This document shows, in pieces, positions 60,733 to 64,000 of a stretch of 64,000 nt of DNA. Every line of letters starts with the position of its first letter. Within the stretch, counting starts at the first letter, position 1. The notes beneath the pieces were generated by a model. The model made no database searches, was not told the DNA's origin, and saw nothing but the letters and a program-made list of their open reading frames with translations. The stretch comes from Strigamia acuminata (Eukaryota > Arthropoda > Chilopoda > Geophilomorpha > Linotaeniidae), in assembly GCA_949358305.1 (NCBI GenBank), contig OX442314.1, positions 56,119,369 through 56,183,368 on the forward strand, given 5' to 3'. Both the position numbers and the translations under genes were made by a program.

Positions 60733-61516
60733 TTAATGAGCTAACGTGTATTACTTTACCTGTGATCTTACTAAATATGTAAATTACCCAAATGAATACT
60801 AAGTATATTTAAATGAACAAATAGGTTTATTCAATAGGCGTAAGCCTTAAAATACACTCAGTATAAAACTAGAGTCGACTTGGTCAGAGTCGAACAAAGG
60901 ATTTCCCAAGATGGCGTCGTCGGTTCCGCGTGGTCGGCGGAACAAAGGCGGCGTCTCGAGTTGTCGTAAATTCGTCACGGATTCGTCGTTCACGGACGCG
61001 GTGGAATGCTCTTTCGAGTCTTCTATCCGTGCCTGTTGTCTAGGGGTTGGTTTTAGCGTCGCAAGGCTCCGTCCAGAAACGTGGAGTTTCTTACAGGGCA
61101 CTCGGAATGGAAATAATCGTGGGTCGATTATTCAGTGTGAATCCACAAGGGTTATTTTCCTGCTTTCGCGGGGAAATAACACACAGTGTAAATTCGTGAG
61201 AGTTACAGTTGCACTGGAATCAGCGGTCCTCTATCAATCCTAACTTTTGGTGGAGTTGGCCTGACGGTGAGGTAGTTGCTGTGTTCTTGGTGTCGTTTGT
61301 GTAAGTTCTGCCTGTAGGGCGCGAAACTCTACCTGATATAGGCCAGGGTGAGGGGCCTGGCTCGGCCAATGGGGGCCGTCCACGCATCACCTCACCCCCT
61401 CGGGGCACGCGCTTCCCAGGGGGGGAAGGCGGAGCCAACGCGAGGGAACTGACCTTTCCTAGTGACTCATGCGGATGGCGTCCACTGGAGGGACGACCAC
61501 CCGCGGGGTCACCACA

Positions 61517-61530
61517 CGTCCCTCCCCCAG
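61517..61530 (-). other. Polypurine tract of the right-hand gypsy unit
   Basis: Minus strand CTGGGGGAGGGACG just before the LTR start TGTGGTGA. The counterpart lies at 19783-19796. Confidence 0.65.
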
Positions 61531-61552
61531 CTTCGATCATCGATCGGGGCGA

Positions 61553-64000
61553 TTACCCTATCTGGTCCCTCAGCGCAATAGCGGGCAACTTCCCTCCGCG
61601 GGGACGAAGGATTGGGAGATTAACGGCTGGCGGTGGCGGAGGAAGGCCATCGGGCAGCGACGTGGTCAGATTCGCTGGATTCTCCGATTCGTTAATGAAG
61701 AATTGAGCGTGGCCGGGAGGTCCGTCCGTGCTGCTTCTTCTTTCATGTACCCAGATTTGGGTCGAAGTGGGGAAGCGGCCGGGACATCGACGCATCCGAT
61801 GCGATTCCGGCGGTGTGAGGGGCTCTCGGTGAGCCCGCTGGAGTCGTTGATGAATGATCGGGTCGTTGGTCAACCTGATTTCCTTCGCCATCCATTGCAG
61901 GAACGATTCACCTTGGCGGTGAGTGGCCAATAACGCTCGGCGCGTTGTCTCCGACATCTGTAAATTCGGATATTCTACTTCCAGTCGTAGATAGAGCTGG
62001 GTCGGCGCAGGTGCCGGTGGAGGCAGTGGCGGGGGAGACGGTGGTAGTGGAATCTCCAGTGGTGGAGTGGTTTCCTCCAAGGACAGGGTGTCCATGCTCG
62101 TCGAAGGTGGCGAGGGCGACGGCAGTGGGGGAGTCTGGGGTCCCTTGCGTGATCGCTTCGGGATTAACTTTGGCCGCGTACTCGCCCTTCGTTCCTTCGG
62201 GAATACAGGCTTTGGAGTCGGGATATAACTCCGGGCGGCAGGTTTGGGAGGAACCGTCTCGGCCACCACGATGGGGCGGACGGCTTCCTCCTTAGCGGGC
62301 GCCTCTTCGGCGACCTTTCGTAGCAACGTCGGGTGGATCCCTGGATTTCTGTAGCGGAATGCCATCGAACGCATTTTCGCGAACTGGAAATTCGGGTTTT
62401 CCATGGAGCGGGCCAACTCGAACCGGAGGTCGGCCGCGGCTGGCGTAAACTCGGCCCAAAGTTGGTAGAGGGCCCTGTTCAGAAATACGCCCTCTCTGTC
62501 GATTATGGTCCAGGCGGCCATCGACTGTCGGCCGTCCAGGAAGAGGGCGGGAGACAGGATTTCGGACATCACGCGTGTTACCTCGGCGTCTAAGCTGCTT
62601 CGGCTGAGCGGCAGGGCGCGGTTTGGATCTGCCGAAAAAGTGGCGGATAGTTTGCGCATTTGGGCTATCGCCCAATTGATGTGCTCCGTCTGAGCGGCGT
62701 CAGCCTGCGTCAAGGCCCGTTCGGCGGTAGCGGGGTGCTCACATTCAGCCTGGTGGGCCTGTAGTTCTCCCAAGGTGGGATTCGCTGCCTCTCGTCGATT
62801 TCGGGCATCCCGCTCTTTCTCCTCGTACCACATGGCGTCACGAGCCGGCCTTGGTGCCTGAGTTGGCGGAGGAACCGGCGGGGGAGCTAGTCCTGGTGGT
62901 TGGTGCGGGACGTATTCTAGGAACGCCTCGCCTGGTCGCATGCCTTCAGGGGGCGCCCATCTAGTTATGGCTGGTGGTGGGGCCTCGAGGAGAGGCGGCC
63001 AGCTTGGTTGGACAGGATGGAAGGTTGGTGCGGACGGCGCCGCTACTGTTTGGTCCGTGGAGGACGTCGGCCGGTTTGCGGAGAATCCGCGGAAGGCGTT
63101 GGTGAGTACCTCTGCCAGTTCTCTGCGGGACATGGGTTTTTCCGGCTCCGTCTCTTCGTCCAGATCCATTTTTTCTTCGATGGTTTCGCACCATCCTTCG
63201 GGTCCCTTCTTCCGATCGGAGGACGACACGGCTGCGGGTCCGGCTCTTGGCGAGTCCGAACTACCGGCGGCGGTCGGCCTCTTCTCGGCGGCGGCGAGTT
63301 TCGCTAGCAGGGTTTGCATCCTTTGCCTGCGGCGAGCTCTGCTCTTCCGGTTGCGCCTGGTGTTGGCGGTTTCGACGTGCGAAGGGGTTACCGAGTCTCT
63401 TCGGATTTTGCACGGGGGTTCCGCTTGGTCGAACATGGTCGACTCTTTGTCCGATGGCCGGACGGTGCGCACTAGGAAGAGAGAGGGCGCGGCTGTGGTA
63501 GCCGCTTGTCTCTCCTGTTCGTCGACCTGGTCGCTCCACGAGTTGGAAGGTCCGGCTTCTGGATCCAGTCGCAATTCGTTGGATGAGGCGGGTACAATCA
63601 CAACTGAGCGCAGGCCTCCCGACTGGACGACCGTTCGAGTTCTTGAATCGGAACTGCTCGAGTGGCCGGGTTGCGTCCCACTCGTCGACGGGCCGCTCTC
63701 CTCGGTGGAGAGGGCCTGCCTAATCTGAGCGGGGCCGCCGTTTGAGCTTGAGGCCTGTCTCTTCAGCCTCCTGACTCGTGTGCCGCTCTGAAGGATGCCG
63801 ACTCGATGCAGCTGCCACATTTCGGCTTGAGTGGCGATAAAGCCGACGGGCGGCACCCACGGCGTTGTTTGGCGGTCTTCGCGGGCCTCTCGTAACCATT
63901 CTTTGATTTCTCCTGTCGAGAAACCATTCCGCTCCAAAACTCGTATTACGGCACTGGTTGCCGTTCGCTCTAGGTGAGCGATTTCCTCGCGGACGATTCG
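61553..64000 (-). CDS. Second copy of the gypsy third ORF, 5' end outside the window
   Basis: Open from the window edge to the stop at 61553, at least 815 codons. Collinear with the ORF at 19980-22487: GFSTGEIKEWLREAREDRQ near the N-terminus, SMAAWTIIDREGVFLNRALY in the middle helical region, and HQRLQRAHREPLTP and QFFINESENP near the C-terminus. The linkers differ almost completely, being Pro-rich here (SPPPLPPPAPAPTQ). Blocks kept amid fast-changing linkers suggest folded domains under selection. A basic cluster RRNRKSRARRRQRMQ could bind nucleic acid or direct nuclear import. No membrane segment. Confidence 0.75.
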   Translation of the reverse strand, partial: RIVREEIAHLERTATSAVIRVLERNGFSTGEIKEWLREAREDRQTTPWVPPVGFIATQAEMWQLHRVGILQSGTRVRRLKRQASSSNGGPAQIRQALSTEESGPSTSGTQPGHSSSSDSRTRTVVQSGGLRSVVIVPASSNELRLDPEAGPSNSWSDQVDEQERQAATTAAPSLFLVRTVRPSDKESTMFDQAEPPCKIRRDSVTPSHVETANTRRNRKSRARRRQRMQTLLAKLAAAEKRPTAAGSSDSPRAGPAAVSSSDRKKGPEGWCETIEEKMDLDEETEPEKPMSRRELAEVLTNAFRGFSANRPTSSTDQTVAAPSAPTFHPVQPSWPPLLEAPPPAITRWAPPEGMRPGEAFLEYVPHQPPGLAPPPVPPPTQAPRPARDAMWYEEKERDARNRREAANPTLGELQAHQAECEHPATAERALTQADAAQTEHINWAIAQMRKLSATFSADPNRALPLSRSSLDAEVTRVMSEILSPALFLDGRQSMAAWTIIDREGVFLNRALYQLWAEFTPAAADLRFELARSMENPNFQFAKMRSMAFRYRNPGIHPTLLRKVAEEAPAKEEAVRPIVVAETVPPKPAARSYIPTPKPVFPKERRASTRPKLIPKRSRKGPQTPPLPSPSPPSTSMDTLSLEETTPPLEIPLPPSPPPLPPPAPAPTQLYLRLEVEYPNLQMSETTRRALLATHRQGESFLQWMAKEIRLTNDPIIHQRLQRAHREPLTPPESHRMRRCPGRFPTSTQIWVHERRSSTDGPPGHAQFFINESENPANLTTSLPDGLPPPPPAVNLPILRPRGGKLPAIALRDQIG

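Larger units (their letters stand above)
54814..61516 (-). mobile_element. Gypsy LTR copy B, shared by two tandem units and split by a copia-type element
   Basis: LTR sequence lies at 54814-54843 and 60733-61516, about 810 bp without the insert, with TGTCGCG...ACCACA ends. To the right, ORF3 and a polypurine tract precede it, so it is the 3' LTR of that unit. To the left, the tRNA-Pro site and ORF1 follow, so it is also the 5' LTR of the next unit. One LTR serving two internal regions is expected after recombination between elements or LTRs. Confidence 0.8.

Noticed and set aside
1-64000. CRISPR array, bacterial operon or bacterial promoter structure
   Set aside because: Introns, polyA signals, LTR elements and the gene families show a eukaryotic nuclear sequence. 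The hairpin arrays lack the regular repeat-spacer pattern of CRISPR.

Overview
The window looks like a gene-poor, repeat-dense stretch of an insect nuclear genome, most likely a beetle, though the order is an inference. Genes have short GT-AG introns. Recognisable host genes are MED17, the exon-junction factor Y14/RBM8A, an H2B variant, a cyclin T-like protein, a BTB-BACK protein and a leucine-rich-repeat protein with an elongin BC/Cul2 box. LTR retrotransposons and short inverted-repeat elements fill most of the rest.

Layout. 1-3.9 kb: a partial unrecognised ORF, then diverged tandem repeats split by a 1.2-kb mariner-type element whose empty site survives in a neighbouring repeat unit. 4-5.2 kb: a truncated Ty3/gypsy gag. 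5.7-11.1 kb: two broken copies of a type II membrane gene with a fucolectin (FTP) domain, three large palindromes, one copy of a putative structured RNA and a piggyBac-type MITE. 12-18 kb: fragments (zinc finger, ankyrin, gag). 19.1-25.4 kb: a minus-strand Ty3/gypsy mosaic with LTR, a large third ORF, an intact integrase, a tRNA-Phe primer site and an unrelated upstream LTR. 25.4-26.9 kb: the LRR gene. 27.7-30 kb: hairpin arrays and MITEs. 30.1-36.2 kb: MED17, an ABC transporter exon remnant, the H2B variant and Y14. 36.9-43.4 kb: the BTB gene, a hairpin cluster and the cyclin. 43.5-52.3 kb: a TIR element, another structured-RNA copy, an uncharacterised three-exon gene and pseudogenes. 52.3-64 kb: two tandem gypsy units sharing one LTR, into which a Ty1/copia-type element has inserted, leaving a 5-bp target duplication.

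Most notable points. (1) Arrays of short hairpins, often with a constant loop and unrelated but complementary stems, recur in LTRs and LTR-like repeats of several families. (2) A non-coding sequence present in three copies shows compensatory changes consistent with a pseudoknot. (3) MED17 exon 3 is split by a 1.56-kb LTR-like insertion five bases after its splice acceptor. (4) Y14 has TGA at a conserved tryptophan, yet its reading frame and last exon are otherwise intact. (5) A young, full-length copia-type element has no reverse transcriptase and lacks two of the three integrase catalytic acids. (6) Two gypsy lineages share a large uncharacterised ORF in the env position.

All homology statements come from reading the translated sequence. 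No database search was run.
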